A stretch of DNA of 64,000 nucleotides from contig NZ_AFNU02000004.1 of assembly GCF_000215935.2 (NCBI RefSeq), forward strand, positions 283,869 through 347,868. Direction: 5' to 3'. Positions 18,797-27,922 of the stretch are shown one piece after another. How positions within the stretch are numbered: position 1 is the first letter of the stretch; every line of letters begins with the position of its first letter. The notes under the pieces are model-generated. The model was given only the letters and a program-made list of their open reading frames with translations. It was not told the DNA's origin and searched no databases. The DNA comes from Haloplasma contractile SSD-17B. Its GTDB lineage: Bacteria > Bacillota_I > Bacilli_A > Haloplasmatales > Haloplasmataceae. The position numbers and the translations under genes are program-made.

Positions 18797-19157
18797 TATA
18801 TGTATGCGCTTTCTATAATTAAGTAATATTACATGATTTTTTAATTAATTATAACAACATATAAATAGCTCAACAGAAAAAATTAATGTCAAATAGATAG
18901 GAAACTGAATATCGTAATATAGAGTGTATACTATGTGTATTTTTAAATGGGAATTAAATAATAAAGTATACTAAGTGCTATTCAGTATAGAGAAATTGGG
19001 TCAGTAAATAACTTGTATGTACTTTGTTAGGGAAAGCAGAATATTTACACCATATAGAAAATACACTTATATTGTAGAAGAATAAATTATTATAGCGAAT
19101 AGGCGGTATACAATACCATTTGTTCTTGATATAATTTAATTTGATAGGGTGATATAA
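18797..19157. other. Intergenic region between divergent fumarase and murA genes
   Basis: About 360 AT-rich bases. It should hold the murA promoter and part of the fumarase control region. TATAAT near 19129 is a candidate -10. No gene is seen. Confidence 0.4.
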
Positions 19158-20426
19158 ATGACTGAAAAAAATAACTATGATACGATTAAAGTTATCGGTG
19201 GAAAAAAGTTAAACGGAGAAGTAAAGGTTGCTAGTTCTAAAAATAGTACCGTTGCCTTAATACCGGCGACACTATTATCGGGTGAAGAAGTTATTTTGGA
19301 GAATCTTCCAAATATATCAGATGCAACTGTACAGCTTGAACTATTAGAAGAATTAGGATGCACGGTAGAGCGTGATGATGCGTGTGTAAAAATAAATACT
19401 AAAGAAATTAAGAGTAAACCATTAGTAGGTGAGAATGTAACAAAATTACGCGCATCCTATTATTATATTGGTGCATTACTAACAAGGTTTAAAGAAGTTG
19501 AGATTTTAATGCCTGGTGGGTGTTATTTAGGACCTCGTCCCATAGATTTACATATAAAAGGCTTTGAAAAATTGGGAGCAAAGGTAGATATTTCTCAAGG
19601 GCTTGTGAAGGTTAAAGCAGAGAAATTGAAAGGGTCGAATATTTATTTAGACATTGCCAGTGTAGGTGCAACAATTAATATTATGTTAGCTGCAGTTATG
19701 GCAGAAGGGCGAACTGTAATTGAAAATGCAGCCAAAGAACCTGAGATTATAGATGTTGCTAATTTAATTAATAGTATGGGCGGTAAAGTAAGAGGGGCCG
19801 GTACAAGTAAAATTAAGATAGACGGTGTAACGAAATTAGGTAGTACTCGTCATGAGATTATTCCTGATCGAATAGAAGCAGGAACATATTTAATCTACGC
19901 TGCTGCATTAGCAGAGGAAATAAAAATCACAAATATTATTCCAATGCATCTAGAATCTTTGATATCAAAATTAGAGGAAATGGGTGTTAATCTAGAAGTT
20001 TATAAAGATTCAATATTAGTAAAAGAAAGTAAAAATTTAAAACAAATTAATATACGAACTGCAGTATATCCAGGATTCCCGACTGACCTTCAACAAATTA
20101 TGGTTCCTCTATTAACGACTAAAGCAAATGGAGTCAGTATTATAACAGAAACAATCTATTCGTCTCGCTTTAAGAATTGCCATGAGTTGAATAAAATGGG
20201 AGCCAACATTCGAGTTGAAAATAACTCAGCTATTATTGTTGCTCCTAAGCAGTTATATGGTACACTTGTAGATGCGCCAGATTTAAGAGGCGGTGCATCA
20301 CTAATATTAGCTGGATTACTAGCGGAAGGCGAAACGACTATTAATAATGTAGAACATATATATAGAGGATATGGAGATATAATCGAAAAATTAACTGCAT
20401 TGGGAGCGACTATTACAAAAGCATAG
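19158..20426 (+). CDS. murA: UDP-N-acetylglucosamine 1-carboxyvinyltransferase
   Basis: 422 residues, full length. It catalyses the first committed step of peptidoglycan precursor synthesis, moving enolpyruvate from PEP to UDP-GlcNAc. Lys28-Asn29 (SSKNS) match the conserved K-N pair. The loop MPGGCYLGPRPIDLH carries active-site Cys122, the fosfomycin target, and AAYPGFPTDLQ and the C-terminal GGASL are family motifs. A catalytic Cys means no built-in fosfomycin resistance by Cys-to-Asp change. Firmicutes often carry two copies, and I cannot tell which this is. AGGGTGAT precedes the ATG. Confidence 0.9.
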   Translation: MTEKNNYDTIKVIGGKKLNGEVKVASSKNSTVALIPATLLSGEEVILENLPNISDATVQLELLEELGCTVERDDACVKINTKEIKSKPLVGENVTKLRASYYYIGALLTRFKEVEILMPGGCYLGPRPIDLHIKGFEKLGAKVDISQGLVKVKAEKLKGSNIYLDIASVGATINIMLAAVMAEGRTVIENAAKEPEIIDVANLINSMGGKVRGAGTSKIKIDGVTKLGSTRHEIIPDRIEAGTYLIYAAALAEEIKITNIIPMHLESLISKLEEMGVNLEVYKDSILVKESKNLKQINIRTAVYPGFPTDLQQIMVPLLTTKANGVSIITETIYSSRFKNCHELNKMGANIRVENNSAIIVAPKQLYGTLVDAPDLRGGASLILAGLLAEGETTINNVEHIYRGYGDIIEKLTALGATITKA

Positions 20427-20442
20427 TATGTCTTATATGTAG

Positions 20443-20470
20443 AGAGCGTTAATAATAAACGTTCTTTATA
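20443..20470 (+). terminator. Terminator of murA
   Basis: AGAGCGTT pairs with AACGTTCT, followed by TTTATATAT; a modest stem. Confidence 0.6.
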
Positions 20471-20609
20471 TATATTTACATAACTTACAAACTTTAATAC
20501 TTATTTTTATAGTTAATTATGTATGATTCATTTAATTACGACTATACTAGAAGTTAGTAAATTAGTAAAAGTTGACTCAATATAAGGATTAAAACTAAGA
20601 AAAAACATA

Positions 20610-20637
20610 TTGCAAATTCAAAATAATATGATATAAT
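20610..20637 (+). promoter_or_regulatory. Promoter of rpmE
   Basis: TTGCAA (20610-20615), 16-base spacer, TATAAT (20632-20637). The 50-base leader that follows could hold an L31 autoregulatory structure, but I cannot prove one. Confidence 0.65.
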
Positions 20638-20695
20638 TATTAGGTGCAACTTACTCTGGGTTGAAATAACATTCAGGGCGGAAGGAGTGAATATA

Positions 20696-20917
20696 ATGAA
20701 ACCAGCAATTCATCCAAAATATGAAACAGTAACTGTGCACTGTACAACGTGTGGAAATGATTTTGAAACAGGATCAACTAAAGACGAATTACGTGTTGAT
20801 ACTTGTTCACAATGTCATCCATTCTATACAGGTAAGCAGAAGTTTGCTCAAGCAGATGGACGTATTGAGCGATTCAATAAAAAATACGGTTTCAAGAACC
20901 AAAACGACGAAGAATAA
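20696..20917 (+). CDS. rpmE: 50S ribosomal protein L31
   Basis: 73 residues from ATG 20696, 8 bases after AGGAG; an upstream GTG (20687) overlaps that SD and is less likely. MKPAIHP opening, HCTTCGND and [14 protein letters not shown] are typical of L31. The paired CxxC motifs indicate the zinc-binding form. Confidence 0.95.
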   Translation: MKPAIHPKYETVTVHCTTCGNDFETGSTKDELRVDTCSQCHPFYTGKQKFAQADGRIERFNKKYGFKNQNDEE

Positions 20918-20922
20918 TAACA

Positions 20923-20953
20923 AAAAAACAAGTCATCCGACTTGTTTTTTTTT
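20923..20953 (+). terminator. Terminator of rpmE
   Basis: AAAACAAGTC-ATCC-GACTTGTTTT followed by T. Confidence 0.95.
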
Positions 20954-21124
20954 CGATAATATATACTATTTTAAAGTTAAATATATGATCCTTATGAAAC
21001 ATAAAAATTATTTAATTAACAAATTAGAGTAAGAGAATTTTTTGTTAGAAATTGATAGTAAATGTTGATAATAGTAGTTGTAAATAGTAGAATATAAGAA
21101 GTGATAGGAAGGGAAGTGCAACCA

Positions 21125-21715
21125 ATGTATTATACTGGTAAGGATGGATGGATCGAAGTTATTAGTGGAAGTATGTTTGCAGGAAAAACAGAGGAACTTA
21201 TAAGACGAATTAAGCGATTAGAATATGCTAAAAAAAATATATTAGTATTTAAACCTGAGATTGATAATCGATATAGTGATGAAGATGTTGTGTCACATAA
21301 TGGAACGTCTATTAAATCAATAGTGATTAAGTGTGCAAAAGAAATCATTAATTATATAGATGATCATACTGACGTAGTAGCAATTGATGAAGTACAATTT
21401 TTCGATGAATCGGTTGTACAAGTAGTTGATTATTTAGCTGATCACGGTATTCGAGTAGTTGTAGCTGGTTTAGATCGTGACTTCAGAGGTGAATCTTTTG
21501 GAACCATGCCAGAACTTCTTACAAAAGCTGAATTTGTAACAAAATTAACTGCAATATGTACAAAGTGTGGTGCGCCTGCAACTAGAACACAACGATTAGT
21601 AAATCATACCCCTGCATCATACTATGATCCTATTGTATTAGTAGGCGCAAAAGAGAGTTATGAACCTCGTTGTCGTCACTGCCATATTGTAACCAACAAG
21701 CCAACTATTAAATAA
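21125..21715 (+). CDS. tdk: Thymidine kinase
   Basis: 196 residues from ATG 21125, about 11 bases after an AGGAAGGGA site; this start aligns with the Bacillus protein better than GTG 21101. P-loop GSMFAGKT is at residues 15-22. Family features are [18 protein letters not shown] (catalytic Glu and substrate loop) and a zinc site from ICTKC and CRHCH. It phosphorylates thymidine with ATP in the salvage pathway. Confidence 0.92.
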   Translation: MYYTGKDGWIEVISGSMFAGKTEELIRRIKRLEYAKKNILVFKPEIDNRYSDEDVVSHNGTSIKSIVIKCAKEIINYIDDHTDVVAIDEVQFFDESVVQVVDYLADHGIRVVVAGLDRDFRGESFGTMPELLTKAEFVTKLTAICTKCGAPATRTQRLVNHTPASYYDPIVLVGAKESYEPRCRHCHIVTNKPTIK

Positions 21716-21741
21716 TGGAAAGAAAATAATTCATTTAGATG

Positions 21742-21770
21742 TTGACAAATCGTTCTAAAAAATCTATAAT
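21742..21770 (+). promoter_or_regulatory. Promoter of tRNA-Ser
   Basis: TTGACA (21742-21747), 17-base spacer, TATAAT (21765-21770): full consensus. Confidence 0.85.
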
Positions 21771-21785
21771 ATAATCTGTCAGCAA

Positions 21786-21878
21786 GGAGGAATACCCAAG
21801 TCCGGCTGAAGGGATCGGTCTTGAAAACCGACAGGGCGTGCGAGCGCCGCGGGGGTTCGAATCCCTCTTCCTCCGCCA
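21786..21878 (+). tRNA. tRNA-Ser (anticodon TGA)
   Basis: 93-nt class II tRNA with acceptor stem GGAGGAA/TTCCTCC, a long variable arm, anticodon TGA at 21822-21824 and encoded CCA at 21876-21878. It reads UCN codons of the UCA type. Confidence 0.95.
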
Positions 21879-21880
21879 TA

Positions 21881-21915
21881 AAAAAATCTAGGAATGACTC
21901 CTAGATTTTTTTTAT
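21881..21915 (+). terminator. Terminator after tRNA-Ser
   Basis: AAATCTAGGA-ATGAC-TCCTAGATTT followed by T run. Confidence 0.9.
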
Positions 21916-21984
21916 GCTCTATTTTAGATTATAATAAATCAATCTCTTTACTTCATAGTAGCAAAAACTACATAAAAATATAAA

Positions 21985-22029
21985 AAAAGCTTATTCCAAT
22001 AAGGGGAAGGGTAATTGGAATAAGCTTTT
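21985..22029. repeat. Strong inverted repeat with a purine-rich loop
   Basis: AAAAGCTTATTCCAAT (21985-22000) pairs perfectly with ATTGGAATAAGCTTTT (22014-22029) around a G/A-rich 13-base loop. No gene lies between it and the preceding terminator. It could be a bidirectional terminator or part of a small RNA. GGGGAA motifs recur downstream to about 22135. Confidence 0.5.
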
Positions 22030-22265
22030 ATAAGGGGAATGTTAAAATAATATAGATCTTAATAAAAAATATTAAGAGGGTGGTTGAAATAAGGAGAAAA
22101 TTATTCTAACATTATATAAATAATACGGGGAAAGATATGAAATAGTTTACGCTTTGTATTATACAAATAGAATCAAAAATAATCAACAAAAATTCACAAT
22201 ATAACGTTTTCAGTAAACGCTTTATTTGAGTGGAGTTAAAAAACGATATGAAAAAGGTGATTGTA

Positions 22266-22766
22266 GTGAGTAATAGTATCGATTCAAAGGATCCTATTTA
22301 TTATATGAAAGAGGCAATAAAAGAGGCACATAAGGCAGAAGAAATATTAGAGGTACCAATTGGTGCTGTCATAGTAAAGAATGGAACGATCATAGCAAGG
22401 GCACATAATTTACGAGAGACTACAAATCACTCGACGCATCACGCTGAGATATTAGCAATTAATAAAGCGTGCGATATCTTAGGGACTTGGCGTTTAGAAG
22501 ACTGTAATTTATACGTAACACTAGAACCATGTCCAATGTGTGCAGGCGCATTAATATTGTCTAGAGTTAATAAAGTATACTTTGGTGCATATGATCTAAA
22601 AGGAGGGGCAGTTAATTCTGTAACCAACCTTTTAGACGTTGATGAGTTTAATCACAGGGTTAAGTATGAAGGTGGAATTATGAAAGATGAATGTGGTCAA
22701 CTATTAAGTCGTTTTTTTCAAGAAATTAGAAAAAGAAAAAAGAATAAAAGAGTTGAAAAAAATTAA
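22266..22766 (+). CDS. tadA: tRNA-specific adenosine deaminase
   Basis: TadA converts adenosine 34 of tRNA-Arg to inosine. The zinc site HAE (STHHAEILA) and PCPMCAGA are present, as is GTWRLEDCNLYVTLEPC. I chose GTG 22266 because AAAGGTGA sits just before it and it gives 166 residues, close to Bacillus TadA (161). ATG 22248 or GTG 22230 in the same frame would add 6 or 12 residues. Its place shortly before the SRP RNA gene is also seen in Bacillus. Confidence 0.9.
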   Translation: MSNSIDSKDPIYYMKEAIKEAHKAEEILEVPIGAVIVKNGTIIARAHNLRETTNHSTHHAEILAINKACDILGTWRLEDCNLYVTLEPCPMCAGALILSRVNKVYFGAYDLKGGAVNSVTNLLDVDEFNHRVKYEGGIMKDECGQLLSRFFQEIRKRKKNKRVEKN

Positions 22767-22864
22767 CTGTTCCGTTATAATATAAAATTGTGTAATCAGT
22801 TATCTAAGTAATTATCAAATAAAAAAATTTCAAGAAATTAGAAATTAAAAAAATGCAGAAAAGG

Positions 22865-22893
22865 TTGATAATTCAATCTATGTTGTGTATAAT
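22865..22893 (+). promoter_or_regulatory. Promoter of the SRP RNA gene
   Basis: TTGATA (22865-22870), 17-base spacer, TATAAT (22888-22893). Confidence 0.8.
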
Positions 22894-22899
22894 AATAGA

Positions 22900-23031
22900 T
22901 GCAATAAGAAGAGAGAAACTCTCTTTAAGAACCTTCATCCAATGGATGGACGTGAACCAGGTCAGGTCCGGAAGGAAGCAGCCTTAAGCGTTTCTGTTCA
23001 TGTGGGTGAGGGGTCTTAAGGGGAGTTTTTT
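22900..23031 (+). ncRNA. ffs: Signal recognition particle RNA, small bacterial type
   Basis: Contains the conserved SRP apical loop core GGTCAGGTCCGGAAGGAAGC (22960-22979) with the following AGCC. The ends pair (CTCTTTAAGAACC with GGGTCTTAAGGGGAG) to make the long 4.5S-like hairpin, ending in a T run. There is no room for a Bacillus-type Alu domain, so this is the short form. The exact 5' end is estimated from the promoter. Confidence 0.92.
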
Positions 23032-23157
23032 TAATTTTGTGTTAAGTTACTGATAAATAAAGTTTAATAAATTTACATTAGCTATAATATTATGTAAAAT
23101 ATAATTGAAACTATTATATAGAACAGTTACAACTAATATTTGTATTGGAGTGATAGT

Positions 23158-23829
23158 ATGGCTAAGATTTTAATTATAGAAGACGAACAATCAATACAAA
23201 AACTACTATCTTATGATTTAAACCAAGCTGGCTATGATGTAGAAGTTGCTAGTAATGGTAAAGATGGATATAAAAAAGCGAAAAATGGTAACTTTGATTT
23301 GATTGTATTAGATCTAATGTTACCGTTAATGGACGGAGTAGAGGTATGTAAGAAACTTCGTGATGAAGGTAATGATGTTTATGTAATTATGTTAACGGCA
23401 AGAGACGATGAAATAGATAAAATCACTGGTCTTGATTCCGGTGCGGATGATTATATGACCAAGCCTTTCTCTCCTAGAGAAGTCATTGCAAGGATCAAGG
23501 CTGGATTACGACGACAAAATAAAAAAGTAAATAAGGAAGTTATCTCACTAAAAGATATTACGTTAGATCTAAAAAGGCATGAATTATATTTAAACGATCA
23601 GCTAGTGACCCTGACCCATAAAGAATTTGAATTATTACACTTTCTATTAAAGAATAAAGGGATTGCACTATCGAGAGACAGACTTCTTGAAACACTTTGG
23701 GGATTTGAATACGATGGTGATACACGAATCGTTGATGTCCATATTTTTAAATTACGTGAAAAACTAACAACCAGCGAAATATCGATTAAAACAAAACGTG
23801 GTGTTGGTTATATGTTAGAGGATGAATAG
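23158..23829 (+). CDS. PhoP-like OmpR-family response regulator
   Basis: 223 residues from ATG 23158 after GGAGTGA. The receiver domain has the acidic pocket (EDE), phosphoacceptor Asp52 and Lys102 (TKPFSP). The C-terminal winged helix has THKEFELLHFLLKNKG and RTVDVHIFKLREKL-like features. The partner kinase follows after two bases. The adjacent pst-phoU genes point to phosphate limitation as the signal, so PhoP-like function is inferred from context. Confidence 0.88.
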   Translation: MAKILIIEDEQSIQKLLSYDLNQAGYDVEVASNGKDGYKKAKNGNFDLIVLDLMLPLMDGVEVCKKLRDEGNDVYVIMLTARDDEIDKITGLDSGADDYMTKPFSPREVIARIKAGLRRQNKKVNKEVISLKDITLDLKRHELYLNDQLVTLTHKEFELLHFLLKNKGIALSRDRLLETLWGFEYDGDTRIVDVHIFKLREKLTTSEISIKTKRGVGYMLEDE

Positions 23830-23831
23830 AG

Positions 23832-25181
23832 ATGAGAAAATCAAGTTTTATTATTTTTATTGTTGTTCTCTATTCACTACTTGTATTCAACTTATATTAC
23901 TACGATGTAATTGAAATCCCAATTGCTTTATTATTTGAAACTGTTTTTATCATCCTTATGTATTCTCTTTATGATCATATAAAAAAGATGACATCTGAAA
24001 TCGAGAATGCAAATAAAACATTAAAAAAGATCATTAGTGGTGATGTAGATGTTAGGATGTTATCAAATGATTTGAAGGAAAACTTTACTGTTGGACCTAA
24101 TGTAAACCGTTTAGCCAGACAAATTGATGCATTATTAACAAAAAAAGAAGAAGATGAACAAACAATCGACATACTCACTAATAATATATTAAGTCCAATT
24201 ATCTATATTGATATTGATGGACAAATTCGCTACGTAAATGAACAGTTTCATATACAGTTCAAGATTAATGTAAAAAAAGATGATAACTATGAATTGATTC
24301 GAAATCGTGATTCTAAACTTTTTAAGCTTATTGATGATGCATTTATATTAGAGACAGATCAAAATCTAAAGTTTAAATATAAATCATACGTATACCATAC
24401 ATTAGCAACACCAATTAATAACAGCTCATTGAAATTTGTAGGTATATTGTTCATTTTTCATGATATTACTGAATTAACTAAGTATGAAAAACTACAAAAA
24501 GATTTTTTAGCAGACGTATCCCATGAATTAAAGACTCCAATCTCTGCAATTAAGGGAGCATCGGAGATTTTATTAAATGGTGCTAAGCATAATGAAGATA
24601 CAATCATAGACTTCTTAAAAATGATTAAGAGTGAAAATGAACGTATGGAGTTAATGGTGCGAGATATTCTTCTAATCTCTAGACTAGAACACACTAAAGA
24701 TCTTCTAAACAAGAAAAAAATGGATGTATCAATGTTATTAAAAGAATGTACTAAAACACTATATATCAAGGCGAAACGAAAACAACAAGATATTATTACT
24801 GATATTGCAGAAAATCTGTATATAGAGGGAGACTATGGTCGTTTAAAACATGTATTTTTAAACTTGATTGACAATGCAATTAATTATACAAGTGACAATC
24901 AAAATATCCATCTGTCTGCACACAGAGAAGAAGCAGATGTAATTGTTAGGGTAAAAGATAAAGGTGTAGGGATATCAGAAGAAACATTGCCATATATTTT
25001 TGAACGGTTCTATAGAGTTGACCGCGCTAGAGACCGGAACACTGGCGGCTCTGGATTAGGTCTAGCAATTGCGAAATCTATTTTAGATAATCATGGAGCA
25101 AAAATTGGGGTTAAAAGTAAGGTTGGTGTAGGAACGGAATTTAAGATTACCTTTAAATTTTATCATTCAAAACTAGATTAA
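23832..25181 (+). CDS. PhoR-like sensor histidine kinase
   Basis: 449 residues. Two N-terminal membrane helices (about 4-24 and 29-47) leave almost no external loop, then a HAMP-like linker and a PAS domain (about 110-215) follow. HisKA has phosphoacceptor His231 in DVSHELKTPISAIKG. The ATPase domain carries NLIDNAINYTSD, DKGVGI and GGSGLGLAI. The missing extracytoplasmic domain suggests it senses through the membrane or partners such as PstSCAB-PhoU, as known for PhoR in other bacteria. It is co-transcribed with the regulator. Confidence 0.88.
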   Translation: MRKSSFIIFIVVLYSLLVFNLYYYDVIEIPIALLFETVFIILMYSLYDHIKKMTSEIENANKTLKKIISGDVDVRMLSNDLKENFTVGPNVNRLARQIDALLTKKEEDEQTIDILTNNILSPIIYIDIDGQIRYVNEQFHIQFKINVKKDDNYELIRNRDSKLFKLIDDAFILETDQNLKFKYKSYVYHTLATPINNSSLKFVGILFIFHDITELTKYEKLQKDFLADVSHELKTPISAIKGASEILLNGAKHNEDTIIDFLKMIKSENERMELMVRDILLISRLEHTKDLLNKKKMDVSMLLKECTKTLYIKAKRKQQDIITDIAENLYIEGDYGRLKHVFLNLIDNAINYTSDNQNIHLSAHREEADVIVRVKDKGVGISEETLPYIFERFYRVDRARDRNTGGSGLGLAIAKSILDNHGAKIGVKSKVGVGTEFKITFKFYHSKLD

Positions 25182-25216
25182 TAGATGATAAATGGAATAA
25201 TCATATCATATAGTAG

Positions 25217-25247
25217 ACGTAAAGGTATTATGGCTTTACGTTTTTTT
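25217..25247 (+). terminator. Terminator of the two-component operon
   Basis: ACGTAAAG...CTTTACGT followed by seven T. Confidence 0.85.
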
Positions 25248-25252
25248 ATTTG

Positions 25253-25350
25253 TGACGCTTAATCTAAAGAAAGAAGTACTTCAATTTGAAGTGCTTCTTT
25301 CTTTTAATCTCTTAGGACAATTAGTAAACGCTAATTGTCCCTTAGCGTCT
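25253..25350. repeat. Compound inverted-repeat structure between convergent genes
   Basis: An 18-bp stem with 3-base loop (25266-25304) and a perfect GGACAATTAG/CTAATTGTCC stem (25315-25340) are enclosed by GACGCT (from 25255) and AGCGTC. As RNA this would fold as a three-way junction. It probably works as a bidirectional terminator, but the enclosing arms are unusual. Confidence 0.5.
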
Positions 25351-25629
25351 AAATTATAATGATGATCATGTAACTAACATTCAGGAATATTGCAGATTGA
25401 ACACCCATAGGCTCAAAGCCTTGTATGGTATCAATCTTTTTATTAATTACTTGAGAGTGTTTTTCTAAGAGTATTGCTGATCATAATTTAACTAATTATG
25501 TATTTTTTTAGCTAATGTATTAATAATCTGTTCTAATTGTAACGTGTTTTCTAATAACTTACCTTTTTTTTAAAAAACCTTATTGAATTTTTAAATAGTC
25601 AACTAGTAACTTTAGCTAAATGAATAATT
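25351..25629. other. Region downstream of the Na/Pi transporter gene
   Basis: About 280 bases. On the minus strand a short frame reading KLLENTLQLEQIINTLAKK lies near 25500-25570, 50-100 bases past the transporter stop, among stop codons. It could be a decayed remnant of a longer C-terminal domain. Evidence is weak. Confidence 0.25.
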
Positions 25630-26697
25630 TTAAGAACCAACTAGTTCAATAACCTGATAATCATCTATAACACAATTGTTAAAGCCATAGCCATCATCAT
25701 CCTTATCTTCACCCTTACCAGGTATAATGATTTTAACTAGCCGTACTATGTGGTTTACAAACCATACTAATAGAAATGTATTCGCAATATTAAAGAACAT
25801 GTGTGCTAAGGCAATCGTTACATGAGGCTTTGAGGCAGCCTCTTCAACCATTCCATCTAAAAATTGTCCTTCAAAGAGTACAATGAATTGTACAATAGGT
25901 GTCTTAAATATAATAAAGAATGTTAAAAATATAACTGTACCAATTAAGTTAAATAGCACATGGAAAGCTGATGCTCTTTTTGCAGCTAATGATCCACCTA
26001 AAGCAGCGATAACTGATGTAATGGTTGTACCAATGTTATCACCAAATAATACGGGGATAGAAGCAGTTATATCGATTGCGTTCTGAGCATATAACTCTTC
26101 TAATAGTCCTACAGTAGCTGATGATGATTGAACTAATACTGTTAACGCCGTACCCGCAAACACACCTAGAAGAGGATTATCGGATAAATCTATCATAAAA
26201 TTTGCGAATGCTGGCAACCTTGATAATGGTTTAAGACCTGATCCCATCAATTTTAGTCCGTAGAATAGCATACCGAACCCTAAAATTGTACACCCAACTA
26301 AGTTCACTTTCAGCCTTTTAGCAAAAAAGGCTAAAAGTGCCCCGACAGTCATAATTGGTAAAGCATAGTTTTTGATGTTTAGACCTATTAAGAAGGCAGT
26401 TACAGTTGTACCGATGTTTGCACCCATAATAATACCAACGCCCTGAGGTAGGGTCATCAGTCCTGAACGTATTAAACTAATTGTTAAGGCTGTTGTACCT
26501 GAAGAGGATTGAAGTATTACCGTAACAAAAATCCCTACTAGAATCCCTTTGTACGTACTATTCGTTAATTTTTCTATAAGAGTCTTCATTTTAGAACCTG
26601 TCAACTTTTTCAATGAATTCGCCATTAAGTTTATACCAATTAAAAAGATTCCCAACCCACCAAGTAGGTGAAACAATGTATAATGAATGTCGATCAT
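25630..26697 (-). CDS. Na+/phosphate cotransporter (NptA/PF02690 family), lacking the PhoU-like tail
   Basis: 355 residues with two inverted Na/Pi repeats, each holding a QSSS motif (LQSSSGTTAL and VQSSSATVGL), plus GANIGTT and GDNIGTT. It imports phosphate with sodium. Many bacterial members carry a 150-200-residue C-terminal PhoU-like domain; this one ends soon after the last helix with a short acidic tail. It sits inside a phosphate-uptake cluster. GGAGG precedes ATG 26697. Confidence 0.85.
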   Translation of the reverse strand: MIDIHYTLFHLLGGLGIFLIGINLMANSLKKLTGSKMKTLIEKLTNSTYKGILVGIFVTVILQSSSGTTALTISLIRSGLMTLPQGVGIIMGANIGTTVTAFLIGLNIKNYALPIMTVGALLAFFAKRLKVNLVGCTILGFGMLFYGLKLMGSGLKPLSRLPAFANFMIDLSDNPLLGVFAGTALTVLVQSSSATVGLLEELYAQNAIDITASIPVLFGDNIGTTITSVIAALGGSLAAKRASAFHVLFNLIGTVIFLTFFIIFKTPIVQFIVLFEGQFLDGMVEEAASKPHVTIALAHMFFNIANTFLLVWFVNHIVRLVKIIIPGKGEDKDDDGYGFNNCVIDDYQVIELVGS

Positions 26698-26774
26698 TAT
26701 ATTTAACCTCCTATTAACATATTAAAAACACACCTATAGGAAAAACTATATTATTTGATAAAATAAAACAAAAA

Positions 26775-26821
26775 TTAATATTATTAACAGTAAATTAACA
26801 GACTAGCCAATTAAATTAACG
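26775..26821 (+). promoter_or_regulatory. Candidate PhoP box upstream of pstS
   Basis: TTAATA (26775), TTAACA (26784), TTAACA (26795) and TTAACG (26816) are spaced near one or two helical turns. Bacillus PhoP boxes are direct TT-A-A-C-A-like repeats with 11-base period. Suggestive, not proven. Confidence 0.5.
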
Positions 26822-26927
26822 AGATTAAAATTTTTAATAAATAAAGAATTCATTAAGGTACGTTATCATTATAACTGCAAGAGAAATTGCACATACTAAT
26901 AAAAAAATTCTGTAGGAGGAATTCTTA

Positions 26928-27830
26928 ATGAAAAAATTACTTGCTGTATTATCAGTATTTGTATTAAGTTTAACATTAGCTGCTTGTGGTGGTGCTGAAG
27001 AAACTGGAGAAGTATTAGTAGATGGATCAAGTACAGTATTTCCAATCACTGAAGCCGTAGCAGAGGAATTTAGAGTTGATCATCCTGGTGTACGAGTTCC
27101 AATCGGTGTTTCTGGAACAGGTGGAGGATTTACAAAGTTTTGTGCAGGTGAAACAGACATTAATAATGCCTCAAGACCAATTAAAGATAAAGAGAAAGCA
27201 AACTGTGAAGCAAACGGTATCGAAGTTATTGAATTAACAGTAGCATTTGATGGGCTTACAGTCGTAATTAACAATGATAATGATTGGGCAACTGATATAA
27301 CAGTAGATGAATTAAACCAAATATGGAAACCGGGTAGTACTGTATCTAAGTGGAGTGATGTAAGATCAGAATGGCCTGATAAAGAGATTAGTTTATATGG
27401 TCCTGGAAGTGCATCAGGAACATTTGATTATTTCACTGATGAGATTAACGGTGAATCAGGTGCAATTCGTACAGATTATACACCGAGTGAAGACGATGAT
27501 GTTTTAGTTACTGGAGTAAAGAATGACCAATATTCTATGGGATTCTTTGGCTATGCATACTATCTTGGTAACAAAGAATCTTTAAAATCTGTAGCAATAG
27601 ATAATGGTTCGGGTGCGGTTAGTCCTACATTTGAAACAATTCAAGATGGAAGCTATGCTCCATTATCACGTCCACTATTCATTTACGTAAATAAAAGTTC
27701 GCTCGAAGAAGAGGCAGTTAGAAATTATGTAGAATTCTACTTAGGAGAGGGAACTGATTTTATTGAAGATGTTGGTTATGTGAAACTTAGCGATAGCCAT
27801 TATGAATCAGAACTTAATAAATTAAATTAA
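26928..27830 (+). CDS. pstS: Phosphate ABC transporter substrate-binding lipoprotein
   Basis: 300 residues. Lipobox LAAC with Cys20. Phosphate-site motifs VDGSSTVFPIT, GVSGTGGGF and GPGSASGTFDYF match PstS. It captures phosphate outside the membrane and hands it to PstC/PstA. It is the first gene of pstSCAB-phoU, with TAGGAGGA before the ATG. Confidence 0.95.
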   Translation: MKKLLAVLSVFVLSLTLAACGGAEETGEVLVDGSSTVFPITEAVAEEFRVDHPGVRVPIGVSGTGGGFTKFCAGETDINNASRPIKDKEKANCEANGIEVIELTVAFDGLTVVINNDNDWATDITVDELNQIWKPGSTVSKWSDVRSEWPDKEISLYGPGSASGTFDYFTDEINGESGAIRTDYTPSEDDDVLVTGVKNDQYSMGFFGYAYYLGNKESLKSVAIDNGSGAVSPTFETIQDGSYAPLSRPLFIYVNKSSLEEEAVRNYVEFYLGEGTDFIEDVGYVKLSDSHYESELNKLN

Positions 27831-27852
27831 TTTAAACTTAAATATAGTAAAT

Positions 27853-27893
27853 AAAAGATGGTATATACGATGCCATCTTTTATGTGTTTTTTT
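27853..27893 (+). terminator. Attenuating hairpin between pstS and pstC
   Basis: AAAAGATGGTAT-ATACG-ATGCCATCTTTT, then a T run at 27887-27893. It probably lets only part of the transcripts continue, giving excess PstS over the membrane subunits. Confidence 0.75.
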
Positions 27894-27922
27894 AAAAACA
27901 CTGGGTAAAGGAGAAGAATAAT

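Noticed and set aside
25253..25350. Possible IS66-derived mini-element, because TGACGCTTAA and TTAGCGTC resemble the IS66 ends
   Set aside because: The arms point inward relative to true IS66 ends, match only 6-8 bases, and show no target duplication.
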